Assembly (NCBI GenBank): GCA_035704495.1
Contig: DASSWW010000017.1
Span: forward strand, 1-18,430
Reading direction: 5' to 3'
Source of the DNA: UBA6022 sp035704495
GTDB taxonomy: Bacteria; Patescibacteriota; Saccharimonadia; Saccharimonadales; Saccharimonadaceae
Length of the DNA stretch: 18,430 nucleotides
The position numbers were made by a program, and so were the translations under genes. The notes beneath the pieces are model-generated. The model saw only the letters and a program-made list of their open reading frames with translations, made no database searches and had not been told where the DNA came from. Shown here piece after piece: positions 5,868 through 13,255 of the stretch (position 1 is its first letter; each line of letters starts with the position of its first letter).

Positions 5868-5892
5868 CTTACGGCTTTACCTGGGGTACAAT
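5864..5892 (+). promoter_or_regulatory. Promoter of rpsA
   Basis: TTGACT (5864-5869), 17 bp, then TACAAT (5887-5892). The -35 contains the TGA stop of the LPETG gene. Transcription should start near 5899, leaving a leader of about 67 bases. Confidence 0.75.
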
Positions 5893-5907
5893 AGAGTTAA
5901 TCTAGGA

Positions 5908-5964
5908 GCGCTATAATTAGCGCGCTTCAGAAATATTATTTAAGGAAGGAGTCTTACTAAGACT
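5908..5964 (+). promoter_or_regulatory. Structured rpsA leader with hairpin between SD and AUG
   Basis: Hairpin one is GCGCTATAATTAGCGC (5908-5923), with a 6-bp stem and TAAT loop; it also contains a TATAAT. The SD GGAAGGAG is at 5944-5951. Hairpin two is AGTCTT (5950-5955) with AAGACT (5959-5964), loop ACT; it fills the 14-base gap between SD and ATG (5966) and overlaps the last two bases of the SD. Confidence 0.6.
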
Positions 5965-5965
5965 T

Positions 5966-7045
5966 ATGGCAACAACAGCCACATTAACAATGGATGATTT
6001 GCTCGCTGCCGAAGGCGACAGTGTCAAGCAATTAACAGCAGGAGAAGTAATTACTGGAACAGTATTATCTCTTCGTAAACACGAGGTACTAATTGATTTG
6101 GGTGCGCAAGGTGTCGGATTTGTTCCGCGCCGCGAGGTTGGGTTCTCTCGAACATTAAAGGAAGGTGACGAAGTTACCGCTAGCGTCGTCGATGCCGAAC
6201 TAGATAACGGTTATTCACTATTGTCACTGCGTAAAGCCGCCAAAGATCGCGGTTGGGACGAAGTTGCCGCCAAACTTGATGCAGGCGATATTATCGACGT
6301 TTCTCCGTACGACGCTAACCGTGGTGGCTTGTTGGTTGAATACGAAGGTGTTCGTGGTTTCTTGCCCGTTTCACAACTGTCAGCCGAACACTATCCACGC
6401 GTAGGTAGCAGCGACAAAGATGAAATTTTGCAACGTTTGAACAGCTTGGTTGGTCAAATATTAAAAGTCCGCATTTTGGACTGTGACCGCAAAGCAAACA
6501 AGCTTATTTTTAGCGAAAAAGAAGCCATCAAAGACGGCCTAGCCGCACGATTTGAAAAACTAACCGTTGGTGACAAAGTCACCGGTATCGTTACTGGTGT
6601 CGTCGATTTTGGTGTGTTTGTTAACGTCGAAGGTATAGAAGGATTGGTGCATATCAGCGAAATCAGCTGGGAACGTGTCAACAATCCAAGCGACTATGTG
6701 AAAGTCGGCCAAACGATTGAAGCCAAAATTATTTCAATCGACAAAGACCGTCTCAGTCTCAGCATTAAACAGCTGTCACAAGATCCATGGCTTGACGAAG
6801 TCGAACAGTTTAAACCAGGCGCTAACGTCGAAGGTACAGTGACACGCATTACGCCATTCGGTGCTTTTGTACAGATCAGCCCAGCAGTTGAAGCTTTGGT
6901 TCACATCAGTGAACTTGGCGACAGCAGTGATGTTGATCCAGAAAAAGTCTTTACTTTGAACGAGCGCAAAACATTTACCGTGCTTGATATCGACAAAGAC
7001 AACCGCAAGATCTCCCTGAGTTTGACGGATACTAAAACCAAATAA
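5966..7045 (+). CDS. rpsA: 30S ribosomal protein S1, four S1 domains
   Basis: The 359-residue product has four OB-fold S1 repeats at about 24-91, 105-184, 199-270 and 283-354. Repeats three and four carry the classic GIVTGVVDFGVFVNV, GLVHISE and GAFVQIS, LVHISE signatures. Repeat two is more divergent (RGGLLVEYEGVRGFLPVSQL). E. coli S1 has six domains and 557 residues, so this is a short form, closer to those of Gram-positives and CPR. The protein binds mRNA on the 30S subunit, helping initiation on structured leaders. The start at ATG 5966 follows a strong SD at an unusual 14-base distance, filled by a hairpin. The leader structure raises the possibility of S1 autoregulation, which is known in enterobacteria; that is inference here. 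infB follows after 60 bp. Confidence 0.93.
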   Translation: MATTATLTMDDLLAAEGDSVKQLTAGEVITGTVLSLRKHEVLIDLGAQGVGFVPRREVGFSRTLKEGDEVTASVVDAELDNGYSLLSLRKAAKDRGWDEVAAKLDAGDIIDVSPYDANRGGLLVEYEGVRGFLPVSQLSAEHYPRVGSSDKDEILQRLNSLVGQILKVRILDCDRKANKLIFSEKEAIKDGLAARFEKLTVGDKVTGIVTGVVDFGVFVNVEGIEGLVHISEISWERVNNPSDYVKVGQTIEAKIISIDKDRLSLSIKQLSQDPWLDEVEQFKPGANVEGTVTRITPFGAFVQISPAVEALVHISELGDSSDVDPEKVFTLNERKTFTVLDIDKDNRKISLSLTDTKTK

Positions 7046-7062
7046 TCCCCCATTAGAGAGGG

Positions 7063-7098
7063 TATAATCCGCCGCCTTTGGTGACGGGCAGAAAGGAG
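7063..7098 (+). promoter_or_regulatory. Possible internal -10 and SD of infB
   Basis: TATAAT (7063-7068) lies in the rpsA-infB gap without a good -35. GAAAGGAG (7091-7098) is a strong SD seven bases before the ATG. infB could be transcribed both from the rpsA promoter and from here. Confidence 0.45.
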
Positions 7099-7105
7099 CT
7101 CTCAC

Positions 7106-8878
7106 ATGAGCCAAGAAAAAGTACTTGTTGTCGCTGACTCAATTACTGTTGGTGAATTGGCTGAATCGCTCAATTTGCCTGTCACCGCTTTGATTGGTGA
7201 GTTGTTTAAAAACGGCATCGTTGCAACCATTAACCAGCGAATTGATTTTGAAACCGCGACGATTATTGTCGAAGAGCTTGGTCTGGATGTCGAACTGCAA
7301 AAAAGAGAAAGCAGTACACCGACCACACGTAAAGCCCACGAGTTGTCGGATAAAGCCGTTGATCGCCCGCCAATCGTAGCTGTTATGGGACACGTGGATC
7401 ACGGTAAAACCAGCCTACTTGATGCGATTTTAGATAATAAAACTGCCGAAGGTGAAGCTGGCGGTATTACGCAGCACATTAGTGCTTATCAGACAGAGCG
7501 TAAAAATCGTACGATTACGCTGTTAGATACGCCAGGACACGAAGCTTTTGCGGCGCTGCGTCAACACGGAGCAACACTGACGGACGTTGTCGTGATTGTT
7601 GTAGCCGCCGATGACGGAGTGAAGCCACAGACAGTCGAGGCGATTCGGTTTGCAAAAACTGCTAACGCGAAAATCGTCGTTGCTATTAATAAAATGGACA
7701 AAGAAACCGCCAACGCGCAGCTAGTTAAAACACAGTTGGCAACCGAACACGGCCTCAACCCCGAAGAATGGGGCGGTAATGTGGTGATGGTGGAAGTCAG
7801 CGCAAAAACAGGCCAGAATATCGATAAATTGCTTGATATGGTACTGCTTGTCGCTGATTTAGAGGAATTAAAAGCCGACATTGATGTACCAGCCGAAGGA
7901 TTGGTGATTGAATCACACATGGAAACTGGCCGCGGTCCGGTGGTTGGACTGCTAGTAGAACAAGGCGAACTAAAACCAGGTCATTTTTTGGTAGCTGGAA
8001 CTGCCTATGGCAAAATCCGCACGCTGCTTAATTATGCAGGCAAGGCAATTAAATCTGCCGGCCCGTCAACACCCGTAACAGTGACTGGCTTTAAAGAATT
8101 ACCGCAATTTGGCGATGTCTTTACGATCGTTAAAAAAGAAAAGGATGCCCGCCAGGCCACCGAACGTGCTCATATCGAACGCGAGAAGAATGCTGCTAGC
8201 ACGAACGTAACCGGCGCCGACTTGTTGAATATGATGAATCAAAAGTACGACACTCAGGATATAAATGTCATCGTCAAGGCTGACGTTCAAGGTTCGCTGA
8301 CATCGGTGATGGATAGCTTGCGCCTGGTTGATACCGGCGGCGAAATTAAATTACGCGTCATCGGTAGCGGTGTCGGCAGTATTTCAGAAAACGATATTCG
8401 ACTTGCCGCTAACAGCGAAACGATTATTTATGGCTTTAATGTTGATTTGCCACCAGCGGTCAAGCGCCTTGCAATGCGCGACAAGGTTCAAGTGCGCATT
8501 TTTAACGTGATTTATGAACTGCTCGATGATGCTCGTAACTCGATGGAATCGATGCTTGCACCAGAGGTAGTCGAAACCGAAATTGGCACCCTGACGATTA
8601 AAGGTATCTTTCGTACGCTAAAAGAAGAAGTTATTGCTGGCGGCGAAGTCACTAGCGGCAAAGCCGTACCGAACGTGCTTGCTCGTGTCAAACGTGGTGA
8701 TGAGCAACTAGGTGAGGTCGAAGTTACCAAGGTGCAGCGCCAACAGCAAGAGGCCAAAGAAGTCTTTGAGGGCGAAATGTGTGGTATATCACTAAAAACC
8801 AGCAAAAAAATGCTGCTCGAAGAAGGTGACAAACTCGAATTCTTTACGCGCGAAATGGTCAAGCGAACGCTAAAATAA
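7106..8878 (+). CDS. infB: Translation initiation factor IF-2
   Basis: The 590-residue product has one IF2_N-like domain (about 1-60), a very short linker, and the GTPase domain: GHVDHGKT (95-102, G1), GGITQHI (119-125, switch I), DTPGH (141-145, G3), NKMD (195-198, G4) and a SAKTGQN (G5) motif. EF-Tu-like domain II, the IF2 core domain (VIVKADVQGSLTSV) and the fMet-tRNA-binding C2 domain follow, the last containing VFEGEMCGI. It positions initiator fMet-tRNA on the 30S subunit and promotes subunit joining. It is much shorter than E. coli IF2 (890) because the N-terminal extension is nearly absent. It follows rpsA and not the usual nusA, and is followed by a terminator and not rbfA. The fmt and def genes for the formyl-Met cycle lie 3-4 kb downstream on the other strand. 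Confidence 0.97.
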   Translation: MSQEKVLVVADSITVGELAESLNLPVTALIGELFKNGIVATINQRIDFETATIIVEELGLDVELQKRESSTPTTRKAHELSDKAVDRPPIVAVMGHVDHGKTSLLDAILDNKTAEGEAGGITQHISAYQTERKNRTITLLDTPGHEAFAALRQHGATLTDVVVIVVAADDGVKPQTVEAIRFAKTANAKIVVAINKMDKETANAQLVKTQLATEHGLNPEEWGGNVVMVEVSAKTGQNIDKLLDMVLLVADLEELKADIDVPAEGLVIESHMETGRGPVVGLLVEQGELKPGHFLVAGTAYGKIRTLLNYAGKAIKSAGPSTPVTVTGFKELPQFGDVFTIVKKEKDARQATERAHIEREKNAASTNVTGADLLNMMNQKYDTQDINVIVKADVQGSLTSVMDSLRLVDTGGEIKLRVIGSGVGSISENDIRLAANSETIIYGFNVDLPPAVKRLAMRDKVQVRIFNVIYELLDDARNSMESMLAPEVVETEIGTLTIKGIFRTLKEEVIAGGEVTSGKAVPNVLARVKRGDEQLGEVEVTKVQRQQQEAKEVFEGEMCGISLKTSKKMLLEEGDKLEFFTREMVKRTLK

Positions 8879-8898
8879 TAGGCGCATGTTGTAAAAGG

Positions 8899-8928
8899 GC
8901 AAGTACAGTGTATAGTACTTGCTTTTTT
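8899..8928 (+). terminator. Intrinsic terminator of infB
   Basis: GCAAGTAC (8899-8906) and GTACTTGC (8915-8922) form an 8-bp perfect stem with an 8-base loop, followed at once by six T. Confidence 0.92.
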
Positions 8929-8947
8929 ATTGTATTTATGCTAAAAT
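8919..8947 (+). promoter_or_regulatory. Promoter of the large membrane-protein operon
   Basis: TTGCTT (8919-8924), a 17-bp spacer and TGC-TAAAAT (-10 at 8942-8947, extended). The -35 is made from the descending arm and U-tract of the infB terminator, so termination and re-initiation share DNA. Confidence 0.65.
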
Positions 8948-8975
8948 ACAGAGTATAAATAGGATACGTTCAAGC

Positions 8976-11339
8976 ATGAATCAATCATCAGAAAAGCGGA
9001 CAGCGACTATAGATGCACTCGGGGCTCGTCAGTTTGATGTCGATATGGTGAAAGTATCCGAACGCCACTCTGATAAGCCGAGCTTTGCGTTTCAAGAAAT
9101 GCTTCCTAGCGACAAGCATCCTAACGTAGCGGGGATTGCTCTTATGAACGGCAGTGAAGGGGGAGGTACCTTTGTGCCGGCTGCTTTTCGGCTTGATCAG
9201 CAAGGCGACTTGTCTTGGTGTGTCAACGCGGGCCCAGACACAGCTGACACTAGCGCTGATAGGTCATATGAGGTAGCGCTTGTTCTTGTTCGTCAGGACG
9301 GAACGGTGCAGCAGCTTGGCGTCGATGAACAAGAAGGTGTTGTGCGTGACCTTCGTGCAGCAGACGAATTGTATATGTTGCCGAACGCACTGGCAGAAAC
9401 AATGAAAGAAAACGATGCATTCAAAAAAAATGGATTTGAACTAATTGCGAATGACGAAAGTGTTCCCGCAGATGTCGTACGTGTGAGTTTTGATGAAGCG
9501 ATAACATACGACGAATCAGCAACTGACTCCGTCAGTAAAAAAGAAGCATTTATTGCGAAACGTCAAAATGAACGCCGCATACGACAGCAGCGACGCAAAC
9601 AAGAGGAAGGACAGCGACAGACTACGGTCGGCACCAACACGGAAAATGCACCACAACCATCCGAACCGTTAGCTGATACTGATACATCCAGCAGCCCATC
9701 ACCTAAAGGTGTGGGCACGGTTGACGCAGCTACGCCAGACACAAGTTCTGATGGTCTCTCAGGTACCGAAACCAAAGCTGATCCAATCGACACAGACACC
9801 ACAGCATCCGTTGTAGAGAGGTTTAAGGATTCGGAAGAAACACAAGCTGAAATTGATGAAGCACGCGGTTTTTCTATTACCAATAAACGTAAATATAGCC
9901 GAAAACAACTGCTGAACACACCGGTTGGTACGGTGGTATCAGGCAATTTTGATCGACCGATTGGACCAGATTATTTAAAGACTGAACCTCAGGGTAATTT
10001 TGACCAACCGATTGGTCCTGACTATACGACACCGCAAGGCACATTTGATCAACCACTAGGACCACAGACGCACGAGCAGCAGATAGCGAGTCCCGAAAGC
10101 GCCCCGGCCGTGCCCGCCAAGGGCGAACATGCTGATCCAGCAATAGAGCTGGCGGATAAAAAATTAGCTACTTTGCGCGATCAATTAGCGGAAGCAAGTG
10201 CAAAGCGTCAAGGCCACGTGTTCGGTAAAGGTCAAAAATACGAACAGCTACAGGCTGAATATAACACGCAGCTGATTGCGCTTGGTAAGATGAAACTGAG
10301 TGACGTTAATAACGACACAGAACTAACCGATTCGCTAAAAAACGTTGCTGCCATTAGCTATATTTTTGATGAACAAGCAAAACTGCGTGAGCAAACCAAG
10401 GAGAATTTAAAAAACACCAAGGTTGGTAAATTTATCTCTTGGTTTAATACGGGTACAAAGAAGCAACGATTTGCAAAAGGTGTACTACTTGGTGGTGCTG
10501 GCGTTGTTGCCGGCGTGACCGCCGGTGCTGTGGTGGGTGTTGCTGCTGGCGCAGGATTAACGGGTGCGGCCGCAGCAACGGCGGTGTCGGGAACTCGTTT
10601 TGCGCGTTATTTTGCTAAGAAAGATAATCAACAAGGTCGTGGCATGGAACAGCTAGATCCAGATATGTTCGCTTCTCATAAACTTGAAGCAATACAACAG
10701 CTGGAAAAGGATCAAGAGGGCGGTAAGCTAGAAACAGCAGCAAGTTACGCGACGAGCATATTTGAGCGTGACACGAAAGAACAACAAGAAAAACGTCGTA
10801 AGTCTGTCCGTGCAGGTGTGGCTGGCGTGGCAATTGGCGCAGTGCTTGGTGGAACAATCACTGCGGCGATTGGTGAAATGAACGATAGCCTCGGCGAATA
10901 CTCGAATCGAAATTTACCCAATGGCACTGTTGAAGCGCAGCCACCACAAGAGACCGATGGCAATGGCGTAGTTGATAACGAATCGAACAATGACACATCT
11001 GGCTCGGATAACGAAGGAACTAATGAAACGCCTACACATGGTGAAGAAGATACTAATTCAACACCAGACATATCTAGCCCCGAACAATCACCAGAAGCAG
11101 CGACACCTGACTATGACTTTGGTGCCGATGCGTCAACCGTTGTCGCCGGCGAAGGTTGGTATCAGACTTTTGGCGAGATGGACATCCCTAACCATGAACG
11201 TGCAGAACTATTGCAAAAGGTTGGTCCTGCACTTCAAGAACGGGGTTGGGCTTATCCAATGCTCGATGGCACCTGGGGAATTAGTCGACCGGGCGCCTTA
11301 CCACAAGATGTGCTAGAATTAATTCAGAATAGCCGATAA
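8976..11339 (+). CDS. Large membrane protein with FDQPIGP repeats, unknown function
   Basis: The start is ATG 8976 (AGGA at 8961-8964); an upstream TTG at 8919 lies in the terminator and is rejected. The 787-residue product has, in order: a soluble N-terminal region (about 1-175); a very basic helix (189-215); a Ser/Thr/Asp/Pro-rich linker (to about 280); three short repeats GNFDRPIGPDY, GNFDQPIGPDY and GTFDQPLGPQT (323-365); a helical region (386-485); a Gly/Ala-rich hydrophobic stretch (503-538), long enough for a helical hairpin; a charged loop; a second membrane helix (612-633); an acidic linker (655-718); and a small C-terminal domain (719-787). That domain opens with TVVAGEGWYQTFGEM, faintly LysM-like. 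By charge, the N-terminal half should be cytoplasmic and the C-terminus outside. I recognise no enzyme motif. It is co-transcribed with a DUF5663 gene 16 bp downstream. Confidence 0.8.
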   Translation: MNQSSEKRTATIDALGARQFDVDMVKVSERHSDKPSFAFQEMLPSDKHPNVAGIALMNGSEGGGTFVPAAFRLDQQGDLSWCVNAGPDTADTSADRSYEVALVLVRQDGTVQQLGVDEQEGVVRDLRAADELYMLPNALAETMKENDAFKKNGFELIANDESVPADVVRVSFDEAITYDESATDSVSKKEAFIAKRQNERRIRQQRRKQEEGQRQTTVGTNTENAPQPSEPLADTDTSSSPSPKGVGTVDAATPDTSSDGLSGTETKADPIDTDTTASVVERFKDSEETQAEIDEARGFSITNKRKYSRKQLLNTPVGTVVSGNFDRPIGPDYLKTEPQGNFDQPIGPDYTTPQGTFDQPLGPQTHEQQIASPESAPAVPAKGEHADPAIELADKKLATLRDQLAEASAKRQGHVFGKGQKYEQLQAEYNTQLIALGKMKLSDVNNDTELTDSLKNVAAISYIFDEQAKLREQTKENLKNTKVGKFISWFNTGTKKQRFAKGVLLGGAGVVAGVTAGAVVGVAAGAGLTGAAAATAVSGTRFARYFAKKDNQQGRGMEQLDPDMFASHKLEAIQQLEKDQEGGKLETAASYATSIFERDTKEQQEKRRKSVRAGVAGVAIGAVLGGTITAAIGEMNDSLGEYSNRNLPNGTVEAQPPQETDGNGVVDNESNNDTSGSDNEGTNETPTHGEEDTNSTPDISSPEQSPEAATPDYDFGADASTVVAGEGWYQTFGEMDIPNHERAELLQKVGPALQERGWAYPMLDGTWGISRPGALPQDVLELIQNSR
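9942..10070 (+). repeat. Three in-frame repeats encoding G-N/T-F-D-x-P-I/L-G-P
   Basis: Units are at 9942-9974, 9993-10025 and 10038-10070, with start-to-start spacing of 51 and 45 bp. The protein units are better conserved than the DNA between them, which suggests selection on the peptide. Confidence 0.8.
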
Positions 11340-11355
11340 GGCGGAAGGGACGTAT

Positions 11356-11790
11356 ATGTTTCAATTAGATGATAAATTTTTACAAGAACTAGGCCTTGAT
11401 CAATTGCCCGAAGACCAAAAGCAAGCGTTTAAGGAACATATTTATAGTGAATTAGAACTGCGAGTTGGTACTCGGTTATCTGACGGTCTGTCAGAGGCGC
11501 AACTATCAGAGTTTGAATCATTCGTTGATCGTGATGACGAAAAAGTACGCGCGTGGATTGGGGCTAATGTTCCCGACTACCAAAACGATCAAAGTTATCA
11601 GCAATTACGTCAAAGTGCTCCAGGCGGGACTGACGAAGCGACAATTTTAGCCGAGTACGCTTCGCTAAAATGGCTTGGTATTAATCGACCTGATTATCGT
11701 AATGTTGTAGCACAGGTACTCGACGAAATTAAACGCGAGATTGTTGGTAATCGTGATGCAATCCTTGGTGGTAATCAACCAGCCGCGTAA
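11356..11790 (+). CDS. DUF5663-family protein
   Basis: The 144-residue product begins MFQLDDKFLQELGLDQLPED, then AFKEHIYSELELRVGTRLSDGLSEAQL. I recognise this as the opening of DUF5663 proteins, which are common in Patescibacteria; the assignment is from memory of the pattern. It is acidic, largely helical and without a signal peptide or membrane helix, so it is likely cytoplasmic. The C-terminal part (WLGINRPDYRNVVAQVLDEIKREIV) looks like a further helix pair. No function is established. SD GGAAGGGA lies just upstream and the gap to the large membrane-protein gene is 16 bp, so the two are probably one operon and may interact. Its last 16 bp overlap the 3' end of fmt on the other strand. Confidence 0.82.
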   Translation: MFQLDDKFLQELGLDQLPEDQKQAFKEHIYSELELRVGTRLSDGLSEAQLSEFESFVDRDDEKVRAWIGANVPDYQNDQSYQQLRQSAPGGTDEATILAEYASLKWLGINRPDYRNVVAQVLDEIKREIVGNRDAILGGNQPAA

Positions 11791-12665
11791 CCACGCAAAA
11801 ACGCTTCGCCGTCCATACGGCGGCCACTAGGGGCAATCAATTCATCAACGGATAAATAAGCACCGTCTTGGCATACAACGTCGAGCGGTGTTTTTTGTAC
11901 TGTCGAGGTATGTGCCTTGGTGACAATAATTGATTGATCACATAGCGTCAGCTTGCTTTTTGGAAAGCCGATATGCGCGCGGATTTTTCGTTCCGCATCT
12001 ATTGCTGCTAGCTGGGTAAGGTCTAGGTTTGCATCACTTTTTTGTAGTAGCTGGCAGTATGTGGCGGCAGACTCGCTTTGCGGAGTAGGGTGAAGTTCGC
12101 CACTACTTATCGCTGGTAAAACTTCGAGTAATAAATTTGTTCCTACGTCAGCCAAGGCGTGGTACAGTTCGGGGCGCGTTTCGGTACCGTTCAAGGGGTG
12201 TTTTTTGACTGCATAAATCGGGCCGGCATCCATTTTAGCCGATAGCTGCATAATTGATACGCCTGTCATAGTGTCGCCATTTTTAATGGCTGATTCGATG
12301 GGTGAAGGACCACGATAACGAGGAAGTAACGAAGGATGGACATTAATAATACCTGGCGTAAACAAATCAATAATCGCCACCGGTACCAGGTTACCATAGC
12401 TGACAAGAACGCCCGTTACATCACCTAGTGCACGAATGTCAGGTGTGATGTCGGTTAGTTTTGCTGGTTGCCAGACCGGAATATTGTGCCGAGTTGCTAG
12501 TGTTTTAACTGCTGGTGCAACAAACTGCTGCCCACGGCCTTTTTTGCTGTCCGGTTTGGTAACGACCGCCACGATATCATAGCCCGCCTCAATCAGGCCG
12601 GTGAGGGCAGTCAGACTAAAATCCTCAGTCCCAAAGAATAGTATTTTCGCGGATGTTTTCGTCAT
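11775..12665 (-). CDS. fmt: Methionyl-tRNA formyltransferase
   Basis: The 296-residue product starts at ATG 12665 (MTKTSAKILFFGTEDFS), the normal Fmt N-terminus; the frame stays open further upstream but only as antisense-frame sequence inside def. Catalytic residues appear as N108 and H110 in IINVHPSLLPRYRG (106-119) and D146 in AKMDAGPI. The C-terminal tRNA-binding domain is present (about 205-296). It uses 10-formyl-tetrahydrofolate to formylate Met-tRNA for initiation, the substrate of IF-2. It overlaps def by 41 bp, so translation is probably coupled; SD is weak. The segment SYGNLVP replaces the more usual AYGxILP. At its 3' end it overlaps the DUF5663 gene tail-to-tail by 16 bp, with no terminator between them. 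Confidence 0.95.
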   Translation of the reverse strand: MTKTSAKILFFGTEDFSLTALTGLIEAGYDIVAVVTKPDSKKGRGQQFVAPAVKTLATRHNIPVWQPAKLTDITPDIRALGDVTGVLVSYGNLVPVAIIDLFTPGIINVHPSLLPRYRGPSPIESAIKNGDTMTGVSIMQLSAKMDAGPIYAVKKHPLNGTETRPELYHALADVGTNLLLEVLPAISSGELHPTPQSESAATYCQLLQKSDANLDLTQLAAIDAERKIRAHIGFPKSKLTLCDQSIIVTKAHTSTVQKTPLDVVCQDGAYLSVDELIAPSGRRMDGEAFLRGYAAG

Positions 12666-13200
12666 AATTAAGTGGCTGCAGCTCGCCTTTCTCATCGAGG
12701 GTGTAAAATGCGTCAGTTTGATCGTGGATATGGTCAATAAAAACAATACCGTTGGTGTGGTCGATTTCGTGTTGAATAACGCGCGCCAAAAAGCCTTCGG
12801 CTTTAAAACGAATTTCGTTGCCTGCGGCATCGAGCGCTTTGACGCGCACTTTGGAATGGCGCGGTACTTTGCCGTAGACACCGCCAACGCTGAGGCAGCC
12901 TTCATAGTCAGTAACGATCGTGCCTTCGTGTTTTACAATTTCCGGATTAATAAGTGCCGTAAATTCGCGAACGGATTTGTCGTCAAAATCGCTACGGATG
13001 ATAACAACCCGTTGTAAATTATCTATCTGTACGGCCGCAAGGGCTGCGCTGATTTCGTGCGGCCGGCTGTCTTCCCAGTCAATTGATGCCGTGGTCATGT
13101 CATCAATTAATTTGATGGTTTCATCAGTAATAACATGGACTTTCGTTGATTTTGTCCGTAAATGCGGGTTCGGCAGGGTAATAATCGCTTCTTTTTTCAT
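12625..13200 (-). CDS. def: Peptide deformylase
   Basis: The 191-residue product carries two of the three deformylase motifs in good form: EGCLSV (100-105, metal ligand C102) and QHEIDHTNG (143-151, ligands H144 and H148, catalytic E145). Motif I is altered: the usual GxGLAAxQ reads SAALAAVQ (51-58), keeping the LAAxQ half and Q58 but losing both glycines. The insert around 41-50 (DWEDSRPHEI) before it is also unusual. It removes the formyl group from nascent proteins and needs Fe2+ or a similar metal. It lies between priA and fmt, the common bacterial order. A TATAAT 8 bases before the ATG and no SD suggest leaderless mRNA as well as readthrough from priA. Confidence 0.93.
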   Translation of the reverse strand: MKKEAIITLPNPHLRTKSTKVHVITDETIKLIDDMTTASIDWEDSRPHEISAALAAVQIDNLQRVVIIRSDFDDKSVREFTALINPEIVKHEGTIVTDYEGCLSVGGVYGKVPRHSKVRVKALDAAGNEIRFKAEGFLARVIQHEIDHTNGIVFIDHIHDQTDAFYTLDEKGELQPLNYDENIRENTILWD

Positions 13201-13208
13201 TACGATCT

Positions 13209-13214
13209 ATTATA
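13209..13214 (-). promoter_or_regulatory. Predicted -10 box of def, near-leaderless
   Basis: On the minus strand TATAAT ends at 13209, eight bases before the ATG at 13200. The transcript would start one or two bases before the start codon. No convincing -35 is present. Confidence 0.5.
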
Positions 13215-13255
13215 GCGAAAACAAGGGACAAAAGACAGAGGTGACTAGCGCGATT

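Noticed and set aside
8919..8975. TTG start extending the large membrane protein by 19 residues
   Set aside because: It lies inside the infB terminator and the promoter of the gene itself.
12666..12905. 80-residue N-terminal extension of fmt
   Set aside because: It is an antiparallel-free shadow of def in another frame; Fmt homologues start near ATG 12665.
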